From the NCBI RefSeq assembly GCF_018398335.1, contig NZ_JAHBRX010000001.1, forward strand, positions 2,968,001 through 3,032,000: DNA of 64,000 nt. Reading direction: 5' to 3'. The notes beneath the pieces are model-generated. The model ran no database searches, was not told the DNA's origin, and saw nothing but the letters and a program-made list of their open reading frames with translations. Every line of letters begins with the position of its first letter. Position 1 is the stretch's first letter. Both the position numbers and the translations under genes were made by a program. This DNA is from Chelatococcus sp. HY11 (lineage in GTDB: Bacteria > Pseudomonadota > Alphaproteobacteria > Rhizobiales > Beijerinckiaceae). Of this stretch, positions 35,580 through 44,943 are shown in pieces.

Positions 35580-36368
35580 GTGGAAATCCCCAGTGACCAG
35601 GAACAGTCAATCCGGATCAAGAAAGCCATCGAACATGTCCTCAAGCTGCAACGACCAGGCTCCCCCTCCTTTGCGGTAAATGGCTACAGGCATCTCTTCA
35701 GCCGGTTCGAACAGGACGTGTTTGCCATCAATCCCTATGCCGCCAAACGATGGGCCAGGATGCTCGCGAAAGAGGTGGTGGCGGCTCAATTACCCGGATC
35801 AATGTGGGCTTTCACACTCGTCGATAATGATTGGGAGATACCCCTTGCTGATGCTACTCCCGAGCGGTTTCAGGCTGTCGTGAGGCAGATCCGGCGGCGT
35901 GTAGGGTTGGTGCTGCGGCCTTATCCCTTTTTGGCGCATATTGATGTCGGGATCCGGCGCTATACGGATGAGGTCCATACCGTCGTTAGTCCCCATGTCC
36001 ACGGCTTGATTTGGGCGCCACGGTCCGTGTTACGGCAGCTGGTTGTGCGGCTCGGTGTCAACGATCACGGCATCAACTGCTTCGACTTTCGGGCCTGTCA
36101 CGACCTTGCGGGGTGGTTGGCCTATGCTGCCAAGGATGGGCGGATGGTGGACAGCGTTTGGGGACGAAAGCTGGCCCGTGAGGGGGATAAGCCCCGGCCG
36201 TCCAAGACCTTCCGGGATCGGCAGTCGCTTAGACACCGTGTGGTTCTGCTGCGGCTCTTGGGGGAGCTGCGCAAGTACGACCTGATGACCGCTTCAGGGG
36301 CAGGGAAAGCTGTTGTCAGTCGGGCTAGGCTGGTTGCGAGGAAACGGGCTGGTTTACGGGTAGGGTGA
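35580..36368 (+). CDS. Putative HUH-type replication initiator (Rep)
   Basis: The 262-residue product has the HUH signature SPHVHGLIWAP (His 139, His 141; the histidines flank a hydrophobic residue), followed about 40 residues later by GWLAYAAKDGR with Tyr 182 and Lys 185 in the usual Y-x-x-K arrangement of one-tyrosine Rep proteins. The N-terminal half is basic. The start is a GTG with a good AGGAGAGG site. Families with this layout include rolling-circle plasmid and inovirus-type initiators. It stands after DUF927 and the palindrome region and before an IS3 element. Confidence 0.75.
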   Translation: MEIPSDQEQSIRIKKAIEHVLKLQRPGSPSFAVNGYRHLFSRFEQDVFAINPYAAKRWARMLAKEVVAAQLPGSMWAFTLVDNDWEIPLADATPERFQAVVRQIRRRVGLVLRPYPFLAHIDVGIRRYTDEVHTVVSPHVHGLIWAPRSVLRQLVVRLGVNDHGINCFDFRACHDLAGWLAYAAKDGRMVDSVWGRKLAREGDKPRPSKTFRDRQSLRHRVVLLRLLGELRKYDLMTASGAGKAVVSRARLVARKRAGLRVG

Positions 36369-36494
36369 TGACACCTAATTGGCTATGGCACCGCCTTTGA
36401 TTTCCGAGCCCTTGGTCGCGAAAGGAGAATCTGAAGCGGCCCCCGAATTCCGCGGACATGTCTCACCCTTAAAATAAGGGTTGGGAGTAATGTC

Positions 36495-36893
36495 GTGTCT
36501 ATGACTGGTTCTTATCCGAGGGCCGAGGTCCTGACAGGGCCAGAGCGGCGCCGCCGATGGTCTGTCGCGGAGAAGCTGGTGATGGTGGCGCGGACGCGCG
36601 AGGCGGGCGTTACGGTCAGCCTCGTCGCCAGACGGTGCGGCGTATCGCCGAACCAGCTTTTCACCTGGCGACGACTTGCCGAACAAGGAGCGCTCACCGC
36701 GACCGCAGCCGAGGAAGAGGTGGTTCCCGCCTCTGCCTTCCGGGCGCATCAGGAGCAGATCCGCGAACTGCAGCGTCTGTTGGGCAAGAAGACGCTGGAG
36801 GTGGAGATTCTCCAGGAAGCCCTCACCGTGGCGGAAGATACAAAAAAACGCAGATTGCGGTCGCTGTCGCTGCCGAAGGACGGTTTGCCGTGA
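36495..36893 (+). CDS. IS3-family transposase OrfA
   Basis: The 132-residue product has an N-terminal helix-turn-helix of the HTH_Tnp_1 type (RRRWSVAEKLVMVARTREAG; VSLVARRCGVSPNQLFTWRR) and a C-terminal leucine-zipper-like helix (EQIRELQRLLGKKTLEVEIL). Its end overlaps OrfB in the -1 frame. An A_AAA_AAA slippage heptamer at 36842-36848 lies directly before the point of divergence, so an OrfAB fusion is expected. Confidence 0.9.
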   Translation: MSMTGSYPRAEVLTGPERRRRWSVAEKLVMVARTREAGVTVSLVARRCGVSPNQLFTWRRLAEQGALTATAAEEEVVPASAFRAHQEQIRELQRLLGKKTLEVEILQEALTVAEDTKKRRLRSLSLPKDGLP

Positions 36894-37699
36894 GTGCCGT
36901 CGCCGCGACGCTCGGCGTGGCTCGTTCGCACCTCGCTGCGCTGTGGCGAGCGCCCGGCCGTCCGCCCCTGCCGGAAGAGGCGTTGCTCGCCGAGATCGAG
37001 GCGATCATCGCCGACATGCCGACCTATGGCTATGCCCGCGTCTGGGCTCGGTTGCGCCGTAAGGCCGTGGCAGAGGGCCGTGCCCCCGCCAATCGCAAGC
37101 GCGTCTATCGGGTGGTGAAGGTCCATGGCCTTCTGCTCGACCGTCATGCGGGTGGGATCGAGCGCCGTCACGACGGCCGCATCGCGGTTGCGCGCTCCAA
37201 TCTGCGCTGGTGTTCCGACGGCTTCGACAACGGCGAGAAGGTCCGGGTCGCCTTCGCGCTCGATTGTTGCGACCGGGAAGCCATGGGCGATGTCGCCACC
37301 ACCGAGGGCTGCAAGGGCGAGGATGTCTGCGACCTCATGGTCACCCCCGCCGAGCATCGCTTCGGCAAGGTCAACCGCCTGCCGCTGAGCATCGAATGGC
37401 TGACCGAGAACGGCTCCTGCTTCGTCGCAGCGAAGACCCGCTGCTTAGCCCGCGATATTCGCCCTGAGCCGCTGACCACCCCGGTTCAGAGCCCGCAGAG
37501 TAACGGCATGGCCGAAGCCTTCGTGCGCACCTTCAAGCGCGACTACGTCTCGGTGAATTCCGTCACCGATGCCAGAACCGTCATGCTCGCCCTGCCGGAA
37601 TGGTTCGACCACTATAACGAGGTTCGCCTGCACAGCGCGATCGGGAACAAGCCACCGATATCGCTCGTCGATCGGCCACCGGCACCCAGCCCACGGTGA
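36842..37699 (+). CDS. IS3-family transposase OrfB (expressed as OrfAB by frameshift)
   Basis: The segment downstream of the slippage run encodes an HTH_21-like region (PLPEEALLAEIEAIIADMPT, YGYARVWARLRRK) and an rve integrase core. The first catalytic Asp is in LRWCSDGF and the Glu is in SPQSNGMAEAFV. The expected second Asp (family WLTDNGS) reads WLTENGSC at about 37399-37422, a D-to-E change. The element may therefore be inactive. The C-terminal HYNEVRLHSAIGNKPP is typical. Confidence 0.88.
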   Translation, partial: KKTQIAVAVAAEGRFAVSAVAATLGVARSHLAALWRAPGRPPLPEEALLAEIEAIIADMPTYGYARVWARLRRKAVAEGRAPANRKRVYRVVKVHGLLLDRHAGGIERRHDGRIAVARSNLRWCSDGFDNGEKVRVAFALDCCDREAMGDVATTEGCKGEDVCDLMVTPAEHRFGKVNRLPLSIEWLTENGSCFVAAKTRCLARDIRPEPLTTPVQSPQSNGMAEAFVRTFKRDYVSVNSVTDARTVMLALPEWFDHYNEVRLHSAIGNKPPISLVDRPPAPSPR

Positions 37700-37983
37700 C
37701 CGTTTTACCCCCTTGGAAACGGCCAGCAGGCCGGTCCAGCATCGCGGGGTAGGCTCCAAACCGAGGGCGCTACGGGGGCAACATCACCAGCTCCACCAGG
37801 AAGAGCGCCAACAACACATGCGGGCGACGGATCGAGGCCGACCGATCGCGATGTCCGCTTGGTGTGAGAAATCGGTCATAGACAGAATGACGGCAGTTGC
37901 CACCACGCCACCGCTCTATCCTTAGTACGGCCCAGCATTGTGGTTCCATCAATTCGTGGCGATAGACGGCACCTCTTCTCGAT

Positions 37984-38249
37984 TTAGCAGCCGTGCGTTA
38001 GCCGTACGCTGGCCCTGATCCCCTCGAGGAAATCCTTCCCATCTGGGTCAAGCGATATAGAGGGCGACCATCGCGGTCCTGCCCTGCACTCTCCACGAGC
38101 CGCATATCCATCAGACTGGAGATAGCTTCCTCTGAGACGAGGGACCACGAGTAGACGGCTTCGCCTTCCTGGCCGACTAAAGGCGGCCAATAAGCAAGTC
38201 GTGCGTGACGTCCATAACTCCCCCACGGTGACGCCCGCTTCGAGCACAT
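37984..38249 (-). pseudogene. Frameshifted small winged-helix-like gene
   Basis: Two minus-strand frames complement each other. One reads AISSLMDMRLVESAGQDRDG and RPLYRLTQM; the other continues with DGKDFLEGIRASVRLTHGC to a stop at 37984. Together they look like the end of a winged-helix DNA-binding protein broken by a one-base shift near 38035-38045. The N-terminus is not defined. No specific family is recognised. Confidence 0.35.
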
Positions 38250-38362
38250 CCTGGAGACCGCTGTAGCGTCAGGTCAAAGCGAGGCCCACGGCTCGCAGAA
38301 ATATAGTTGCATTAATCGATATCTTTCAAGCAATATGGGACGTCGTTATCGAGTAACCGCCC

Positions 38363-39442
38363 ATGCAACTTTCTCATTTTAAGTCAAGCACTTCTTTATA
38401 CGAGAGATCGGTCCCCCCCGGCCATATTCACTTGGGCGTAATAAAAGAAATTATCCCGACGCTCATCGCATTCGGCATAGATCCTGCACCGCTCATTTGG
38501 AAAGTGGGTCTCGACCTGCATATTTTTGAGAATGATAGCAACGTCATCCCACATGCCACACTTGGGCGTTTACTAACGTTGTGTGTAGCCCAGACGAAAT
38601 GCCCTCACTTCGGTCTTTTGGTAGGGCAGCGTGCCACCATACTATCCCTCGGCCTGATTGGCCGCCTTATGCGGCACTGCGCGACCGTAGGCGAGGCGCT
38701 GCGTGCCCTGGCAGAGCATCTTGTCATCCAAAATCGCGGGGCCGTTCCCTCGTTCTCCATACAGGACGGCACGGCCCTTTTCACATTTTCGGTCTACCAG
38801 CCTGCGGTCGAAAGCATTGATCATATAACGGACGGAGCGATCGCATTGACTGTCAATGCGTTAAGAAGCCTTTCCGGCGCAAGGTGGAATCCAAGTGATG
38901 TTCTGCTTCCCAGAATGCCGCCAAGAGACCTTACGCCCTACTATAATCATTTTCGAGCGCCAATTCGCTTCAATCAGGAAACAGCAAGCATATCGCTCCC
39001 AGAGCGCGACTTATATCAGCCAATTGAGGGAGCAGATCCAATTATCCGCTCCGTTCTTCTAGAGAATATACAGCATGCAAGAATTAGTCTGGACAGTAAT
39101 ATCCCAGACGATATTCGTCGATTTCTTCGAACTATATTAGCCGATCAGGATTGCACCGCCAATGGTGTCGCGAAATTTTTGGCCCTGCACCGCAGAACAC
39201 TAGCACGCAGGCTTACGGACGCCGGCCTTTCATATAGGACAATCTCGAACGAAGTGCGGTTCGAGATCGCTCGGCAATTGCTTGAAGACACAAAAATGTC
39301 GCTGGGAGAGATATCCGCCGCGCTCGGATATTCCGAAGCAAGCGTTTTCAGCCGCGCGTTTCGACGCTGGTCCGGATGTTCTCCAGGCGTATGGAGAGCG
39401 GCCAACCGGACCATGGAGAAACCCCTCTCGGAAATGCTGTAG
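38363..39442 (+). CDS. AraC-family transcriptional regulator
   Basis: The 359-residue product has an N-terminal arabinose-operon-regulator-type (Arabinose_bd) domain and a C-terminal HTH_18 domain. Two HTH units are visible: NGVAKFLALHRRTLARRLTD, then SLGEISAALGYSEASVFSRA, followed by FRRWSGCSPGVWRA (the FxxxFRRxxGxxPxxxR signature). It is convergent with the aspT-pflA-pflB operon. Low GC compared with the flanks is shared by the whole 38.3-44.5 kb block. It is the best candidate regulator of that cargo. Confidence 0.9.
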   Translation: MQLSHFKSSTSLYERSVPPGHIHLGVIKEIIPTLIAFGIDPAPLIWKVGLDLHIFENDSNVIPHATLGRLLTLCVAQTKCPHFGLLVGQRATILSLGLIGRLMRHCATVGEALRALAEHLVIQNRGAVPSFSIQDGTALFTFSVYQPAVESIDHITDGAIALTVNALRSLSGARWNPSDVLLPRMPPRDLTPYYNHFRAPIRFNQETASISLPERDLYQPIEGADPIIRSVLLENIQHARISLDSNIPDDIRRFLRTILADQDCTANGVAKFLALHRRTLARRLTDAGLSYRTISNEVRFEIARQLLEDTKMSLGEISAALGYSEASVFSRAFRRWSGCSPGVWRAANRTMEKPLSEML

Positions 39443-39543
39443 TTCTGACATCCGATGGCTAACGTGGTCCGAAGGATTGCAAAACAAGCCCTATTGTAGG
39501 TAAGAGAGGTTTTGAAGGCGCTGAACAGAGAGAAAAACCCGCG

Positions 39544-41112
39544 CTATTTCAGAAGCATCTGCACGGCTACAATCTTAACGATCGTCATTATGGGAAAGCA
39601 AATTGCGTAACCAATATCTGTTCTTTCGGTGGGGGCCAATCGCCCTGCAGCAACCAAGATCGCAGGATTCCCGGTCGACCCTGAACAAATGCCGAGCAGT
39701 TCATCAAACGGAATTCGCATGAGAAGCCCGCCTACCAGTACAATCAAAACCAGCGTGAGCAGTACAACGGCACCGCCCAGCAGAATTTGTATGCCATTCG
39801 ATGAAACGGTCTGCACAAAAGGAGCACCGGCTCCGATCGCGACCGATCCTATAAACACAGCCAAACCAAGGTTCCGTAAAACCAGGTTTGCAACTACTGG
39901 CATCTGCCAACCGATCGAACCTGTCCGCCCCATCCAACTCAGGATCAAAGCCATTACAAGCGGACCGCCGGCTACGCCCAGGCTAACCGTCCCGGCGAAC
40001 GGCACAGGAATTGGTACCATTCCCAATAGCAGTCCCAAGGTGATACCAACTCCGATCGATATAAATGAAAGCTCTGCATTGCCCTTAATGCTGCCGCCGA
40101 AATGCCGAGCCGCCTCTTCTTTCCGAAATGTCGGTACGGCAGCAACAAGAAGATCCCCATACTCAAGGGTGAGATCCGGAGTGGCAAATAAATCGACATC
40201 CCCGCGGCGCACGTGAGATATCTCTATCGGGAATTCTGGCAGCTCGATATCCCGAAGCGGTTTGCCCGCAAACTGTGCCTTGGATACAAAAACACGAACA
40301 ACATCGAAGTCAGAACGGTCTCGGCTCAGACGCCCTGGCTCTTCACGTCCCACGGATGCCCTGACTTGATCGATGCCTATTGGGCTTCCCGCCAGCAAAA
40401 GGCCATCACCTTCCTTCAACTGCATGGTGGAGATCGGCGGCGAGTTTTGGTGATTCTGGCGAACGGCAATTATTCTCACGTCTTCTGGCAGATCATCTGA
40501 AACTTCTCCAACGGTCCGCTTCTGTAGCATGCCTTGCAGAGTTATCTCCGCCAGACGCACATTCTGGCTTGTAGGCGCAAATTTCGGTCTAATTATCGCC
40601 GCCAAAATCGTCATCAGGATGATGGGCCCTGCAACGCCAAAGGGGTAGGATACAGAGTATCCGATAACAGGGTCCTGATTCCCCGCAGCGGCCAGTGCGG
40701 CCTGCAACGTCGGTGTGCTCGTTCCCGAGCCTGCAAAAAGGCCAGCCGCGATCTCCATCGAGATACCTAGCGGCCGGGCCAGCATCCAAGCTACCGCAAG
40801 AGACGCGATGACGGCGATGGCCGAAAGCCCAACGTACTTAAGACCCGGGCCGCTGAGGCTCGCGAAAAACTGTCTACCGTATTGTATCCCAACGCCGTAG
40901 ACAAAAATTACGAGCCCAATTGTTCCGACCATGCTCGGCGGCGCGGCGTTTGGCGCAAGTGCACCGATCAACAAACCACTGAACAAGACCGCGCCGGCGC
41001 CAAACGAGACACCTCCAAAGGAAATCTGCCCGATCGCATAACCTATCGCTATCGCTAGGAAGAGCGCCAGAAGTGGAGATGCTTCAAGTAGCGTTCTAAC
41101 TGTATCCAGCAT
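39544..41112 (-). CDS. AspT/YidE/YbjL-type exchanger with two TrkA-C domains
   Basis: The 522-residue membrane protein has the duplicated layout of the aspartate:alanine antiporter (AAEx) family: an N-terminal membrane half (PLLALFLAIAIGYAIGQISF), a central pair of RCK-C/TrkA-C domains (RIIAVRQNHQNSPP...LKEGDGLLLAGSP; AQFAGKPLRDIELPEFPIEI), and a C-terminal membrane half. The ATG at 41112 fits the family start and lies 14 bp after the pflA stop. As the last gene of the pfl operon it could exchange organic acids made under fermentation. The substrate is an inference. Confidence 0.88.
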   Translation of the reverse strand: MLDTVRTLLEASPLLALFLAIAIGYAIGQISFGGVSFGAGAVLFSGLLIGALAPNAAPPSMVGTIGLVIFVYGVGIQYGRQFFASLSGPGLKYVGLSAIAVIASLAVAWMLARPLGISMEIAAGLFAGSGTSTPTLQAALAAAGNQDPVIGYSVSYPFGVAGPIILMTILAAIIRPKFAPTSQNVRLAEITLQGMLQKRTVGEVSDDLPEDVRIIAVRQNHQNSPPISTMQLKEGDGLLLAGSPIGIDQVRASVGREEPGRLSRDRSDFDVVRVFVSKAQFAGKPLRDIELPEFPIEISHVRRGDVDLFATPDLTLEYGDLLVAAVPTFRKEEAARHFGGSIKGNAELSFISIGVGITLGLLLGMVPIPVPFAGTVSLGVAGGPLVMALILSWMGRTGSIGWQMPVVANLVLRNLGLAVFIGSVAIGAGAPFVQTVSSNGIQILLGGAVVLLTLVLIVLVGGLLMRIPFDELLGICSGSTGNPAILVAAGRLAPTERTDIGYAICFPIMTIVKIVAVQMLLK

Positions 41113-41125
41113 TGATAGAGATCTT

Positions 41126-41953
41126 TCATCTTGCCCGACAGCCGGCAGCCCGGAACTGTTCGAGGACTCGGTTGTGTAGATCTGAGGTTGGCGGTTCTGT
41201 ACCCTCAAGCTTGTATCGCAAGCCGATCGCCTTCCACTTGAAAGATCCCATCTGGTGAAACGGCAGAACCTCTACCCACTCCACATTCCCCATCGGGGCG
41301 ATAAAGCGTGCCAATCCCTCGACATTCGCGGGCGCATCCGTCAAGCCAGGGACGAGAACGAACCGAACCCAAACCGGCTTGTTCAATCTTGCTAATCTCT
41401 CCGCGAATGCGATCGTCGGCTGAAGGTCCTGGCGAGTGACCTTCCTGTACGTCCCGGGCTCCCACGATTTGATATCAAGAAGCACGAGATCAACATTTTC
41501 GAGATACTCATCGTCGGCACGAACGCCCAAGAACCCTGATGTGTCCAGCGCCGTATGCAATCCCAATCGCTTCGCGGCCGAGAATAAGCGGCGTGTAAAC
41601 GCAGCTTGAACGAGGGGCTCTCCGCCCGAAATCGTCAAGCCACCGCCCATGCTGCGCAAGGCAGTCGCGTATCCCGCTAGGGCAAGCTCAGCACGTTCTA
41701 TCGAAACCCTTGTGCCATCCCGGAGGTGCCATGTGTCGGGATTGTGACAATACATACAGCGCAGAAAGCAGCCGTTCATGAAAACGGTGACCCGAACCCC
41801 CGGCCCATCAACGGTGGAGCCGGTCTCATATGAGTGAACCCAGCCATAACCGCCACTCGAATCATCTAGCTGATCGACGTCGGGTGCATCGGGTGATTGG
41901 CTAACACGCAAATCATAGCGGCTTGTGGCCCAAGGCTCGCCCAGCATCGCCAT
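41126..41953 (-). CDS. pflA: Pyruvate formate-lyase-activating enzyme (radical SAM)
   Basis: The 275-residue product has the radical-SAM triad in NGCFLRCMYCHNPDTW (Cys 62, 66, 69; C-x3-C-x2-C) and the downstream GGLTISGGEPLVQ motif of SAM binding. This matches PflA, which generates the glycyl radical on PflB using S-adenosylmethionine and a [4Fe-4S] cluster. The N-terminal 40 residues are longer than in E. coli PflA. Its ATG shares one base with the pflB stop (TGATG), showing tight coupling. Confidence 0.93.
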   Translation of the reverse strand: MAMLGEPWATSRYDLRVSQSPDAPDVDQLDDSSGGYGWVHSYETGSTVDGPGVRVTVFMNGCFLRCMYCHNPDTWHLRDGTRVSIERAELALAGYATALRSMGGGLTISGGEPLVQAAFTRRLFSAAKRLGLHTALDTSGFLGVRADDEYLENVDLVLLDIKSWEPGTYRKVTRQDLQPTIAFAERLARLNKPVWVRFVLVPGLTDAPANVEGLARFIAPMGNVEWVEVLPFHQMGSFKWKAIGLRYKLEGTEPPTSDLHNRVLEQFRAAGCRAR

Positions 41954-44277
41954 CAACCCCCACCGTGAAACGTGCGGCTGATAACGTCGGCTTGCTGCTC
42001 GCGAGTTAGACGGGCAAAGTTCACAGCATATCCGGATACGCGGATCGTCAGTTGTGGGTATTTTTCTGGATGGTCCATTGCATCCAACAACGTCTCACGA
42101 TTGATAACATTGAGATTCATGTGGAACCCGCCCTGGGCGAAGTATGTATCAAGCACCTTAACTGCCTGCGCATATTTCTCCGCAACATTCAGTCGATTGG
42201 GGCTCGGCGAGATCGATACCGTGTAGCTGATGCCATCTTGCGCATCCGCGTAGGGGAGCTTTGCAACCGACAGGCAGGATGCGAGCCATCCATGGGAATC
42301 GCGGCCATGCATGGGATTCCCGCCCGGGGCAAACGGTTCCCCCGCTCGCCGACCGTCGGGTGTGCCCCCAGTATTTTTGCCGTAGACGACATTGCTCGTA
42401 ATCGTCAGAACGGACTGCGTATGTACGGCATTCCGATATGTCGGGTGCTTTCGAAGCTTCTGCATGAAGCGACTTACAAGATCGACAGCAATGTCGTCGA
42501 CGCGAGGATCATTATTACCGAATTTGGGAAAATCTCCTCGTGTTTCATATCCGGTAATCAAGCCATCATCTCCTCGGATCACCGTGACTGTCGCAAATTT
42601 GATCGCAGATAGGCTGTCCGCGACGACAGAAAGTCCGGCTATGCCAAATGCCATAGTACGCAGAATCTGTTGATCATGGAGAGCCATCTCCAATCTTTCA
42701 TAGTAGTATTTATCGTGCATATAGTGAATACAATTCATTGCATGAACATACGTTTCAGCAAGCCATTCCATCATTCGATCAAACTTAGACATCACATCGG
42801 AAAAATCGAGCCGAGTGCCGCTAACGCTTGGTACGATTGGACCGACTTGGTCGCCGCTCAGCTCATCCCGCCCGCCGTTGATTGCGTAAAGCAGACATTT
42901 TCCTAGATTAACGCGCGCACCGAAGAATTGCATCTGCTGTCCGATACGCATTGCGGAGACGCAGCACGCAATCCCGTAGTCATCGCCAAAATATGGGCGC
43001 ATAAGATCGTCATTTTCATACTGTATTGATGACGTTTCCGCAGACTTCTTTAGGCAGAACAACTTGAACGCCTCAGGCAACTGGGCAGACCAGAGAACAG
43101 TCATGTTCGGCTCTGGCGCCGGGCCGAGATTTGTCAGCGTGTGTAACATCCGGAAGCTAGTTTTTGTTACGAGGGAGCGCCCATTGACGTCAAGCCCGCC
43201 GATACATTCTGTTGCCCAGTACGGATCCCCCGAGAACAAGGCATCATATTCCGGCGTACGAAGGAAGCGCACGATTCGAAGCTTTTGAACCAGTTGATCG
43301 ATAAGCTCTTGAGCGCCGCTTTCGTCGAGAACGCCTCGCGCTAAGTCGCGCTCGATGAACACATCCAAGAACGTGGAGATTCGACCAATCGACATCGCTG
43401 CCCCGTTGGCCTCTTTGATAGCGGCGAGGTAAGCGAGATATGTCCACTGGACCGCCTCCCTGGCGTTCCCGGCCGGTCGCGCTATATCGCAACCGTAACT
43501 CTTCGCCATCGTCAGCAGGTCTGACAGTGCACGTACTTGCTCGGCCAACTCCTCGCGTTCCCGGATGACGTCGTCTGTCGGCCATCTCGCGTCGAGAATT
43601 GACCTTTCAGCGCGCTTTGCGGCGATCAACCTGTCAATTCCGTAGAGTGCAACGCGCCGGTAATCACCAATAATCCGCCCACGACCGTACGAATCGGGTA
43701 ATCCGGTAATGATATGGCTACGCCTGCAGGCCATTATCTCCGGTGTATAAGCATCGAATACACCGTCATTGTGTGTTTTTCGATACTTTGTGAATATGTC
43801 GTGGACAATAGGATCCGGTAGAACGCCAGCCGCCTCAAGTCCTGCCTCTACCATTCGAAGGCCGCCAAAGGGCATGATGGCTCGGCGAAACGGTTCATCC
43901 GTCTGCAGTCCAACAATGACCTCATTCTCTCGATCGATATACCCTGGACGGTGCGAGGTGATCGAGGATGGGGTTCTGGAATCTACATCGAGAACCCCTC
44001 GCGCGAGTTCGTCCTTAAAAAATGGTTGGAGTTTCTCCCAGACCGTTCTCGTCCTCTCAGTCGGCTCTACAAGAAATGCCGCATCACCGTTATACGACGA
44101 CACGTTTCGCTGAATAAAATCTCGGACATCTATCACTTGGCTCCAGCGACCAGTAGAAAATCCTACCCACTCGGCCTCCAGGGACGACATCGGCGGAGGC
44201 CGTGTGGTCTCCACCGCCGACCAAGATGCTACGGAAGAAGGCGGGCTTTTGGAGCCCGGTGGGACAGTCTCGGCCAT
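41953..44277 (-). CDS. pflB: Formate C-acetyltransferase (pyruvate formate-lyase)
   Basis: The 774-residue product matches PflB. The catalytic cysteine pair is in [10 protein letters not shown] (about 438-439), and the glycyl-radical site is in [12 protein letters not shown] (Gly about 749) near the C-terminus. It converts pyruvate and CoA to formate and acetyl-CoA in the absence of oxygen. The N-terminus carries about 30 extra, Ser/Pro-rich residues compared with E. coli. The ATG at 44277 is preceded by AAGGAG; a GTG one codon upstream is possible. PFL is unusual in mostly aerobic alphaproteobacteria, and this block has low GC, so transfer is likely. Confidence 0.95.
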   Translation of the reverse strand: MAETVPPGSKSPPSSVASWSAVETTRPPPMSSLEAEWVGFSTGRWSQVIDVRDFIQRNVSSYNGDAAFLVEPTERTRTVWEKLQPFFKDELARGVLDVDSRTPSSITSHRPGYIDRENEVIVGLQTDEPFRRAIMPFGGLRMVEAGLEAAGVLPDPIVHDIFTKYRKTHNDGVFDAYTPEIMACRRSHIITGLPDSYGRGRIIGDYRRVALYGIDRLIAAKRAERSILDARWPTDDVIREREELAEQVRALSDLLTMAKSYGCDIARPAGNAREAVQWTYLAYLAAIKEANGAAMSIGRISTFLDVFIERDLARGVLDESGAQELIDQLVQKLRIVRFLRTPEYDALFSGDPYWATECIGGLDVNGRSLVTKTSFRMLHTLTNLGPAPEPNMTVLWSAQLPEAFKLFCLKKSAETSSIQYENDDLMRPYFGDDYGIACCVSAMRIGQQMQFFGARVNLGKCLLYAINGGRDELSGDQVGPIVPSVSGTRLDFSDVMSKFDRMMEWLAETYVHAMNCIHYMHDKYYYERLEMALHDQQILRTMAFGIAGLSVVADSLSAIKFATVTVIRGDDGLITGYETRGDFPKFGNNDPRVDDIAVDLVSRFMQKLRKHPTYRNAVHTQSVLTITSNVVYGKNTGGTPDGRRAGEPFAPGGNPMHGRDSHGWLASCLSVAKLPYADAQDGISYTVSISPSPNRLNVAEKYAQAVKVLDTYFAQGGFHMNLNVINRETLLDAMDHPEKYPQLTIRVSGYAVNFARLTREQQADVISRTFHGGG

Positions 44278-44280
44278 CAC

Positions 44281-44943
44281 ATATCTCCTTGGAGTTGTCG
44301 TTGATGGATGAGCTCTTTGTTTGAGATATGTCTTACGTAGAACTCCCCATTCTAGCTCACGACTGATTCAGCCATTTAATCAATATACTCAGAATATCGT
44401 CAATATATGAACCAGCATATCCTGAATCTCGATCAAGTGATCTAATGACCGCATTATGCATGAAATGCATCCGGCCATTCTTTATCTAGAGAGACAATCT
44501 GTCGTATTGAATCTTTACAAGAAGTTACGCTTGAGTGCGGTGGAACTACACCCATCATGCAACATGACACTGCTGTCCCTCGGTTCGCCTCCCAAAAAGC
44601 CCATTTTATTGGCAACTCTAATGATCCACACCGTCTGCGGCTTGACCAAACTTGACAGCGCGTTGATAGATTAGGACAGAACGTGGTCATTATCGGGCAA
44701 CGCTATGGCCCTACACGTGGCCATTTGCATTCTGCTGAATGCAACGCTCCTTCGATACTGCGCGCCTGCACCTCAAGATCGGGATATGAACTGCTCCCCG
44801 TTTTGACCGGCCACCCGGATTTTGCCACAGTGCATTTTACGTGAAATACACTGAAGCCTGATCTATTCGCCCATTGTACAGACCGTATTCCTGGCGGGCG
44901 GGTGTCATGCAAGGATCTTTGAAGCCGTTCCGTCAAGCTAGTG
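44281..44943. other. Promoter region of pfl and gene-poor stretch
   Basis: About 660 bp. The left 170 bp hold the pflB promoter region, clearly AT-rich. The remainder has short open frames on both strands without ribosome-binding sites or recognisable products. It ends at the stop of the frameshifted AlpA gene. Confidence 0.5.
44423..44436 (-). promoter_or_regulatory. Candidate FNR/Crp-type box upstream of pflB
   Basis: On the minus strand the sequence TTGATCGAGATTCA matches the FNR consensus TTGAT-n4-ATCAA at eight of ten positions. It lies about 150 bp before the pflB start. Oxygen control by an FNR-type protein would fit a pfl operon. The match is imperfect and the promoter hexamers are not assigned. 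Confidence 0.3.

Larger units (their letters stand above)
36480..37720 (+). mobile_element. IS3-family (IS2-like group) insertion sequence
   Basis: Two overlapping frames, orfA (36495-36893) and orfB (to 37699), with a run of seven A at 36842-36848 give the classical -1 frameshift arrangement of IS3 elements. The boundaries given are approximate; convincing terminal inverted repeats were not found by eye. It separates the Rep gene from the AraC/PFL cargo. Confidence 0.75.

Noticed and set aside
36369-37760. Terminal inverted repeats of the IS3 element
   Set aside because: Several short G/C-rich matches were seen, but none was long or symmetric enough to call ends.
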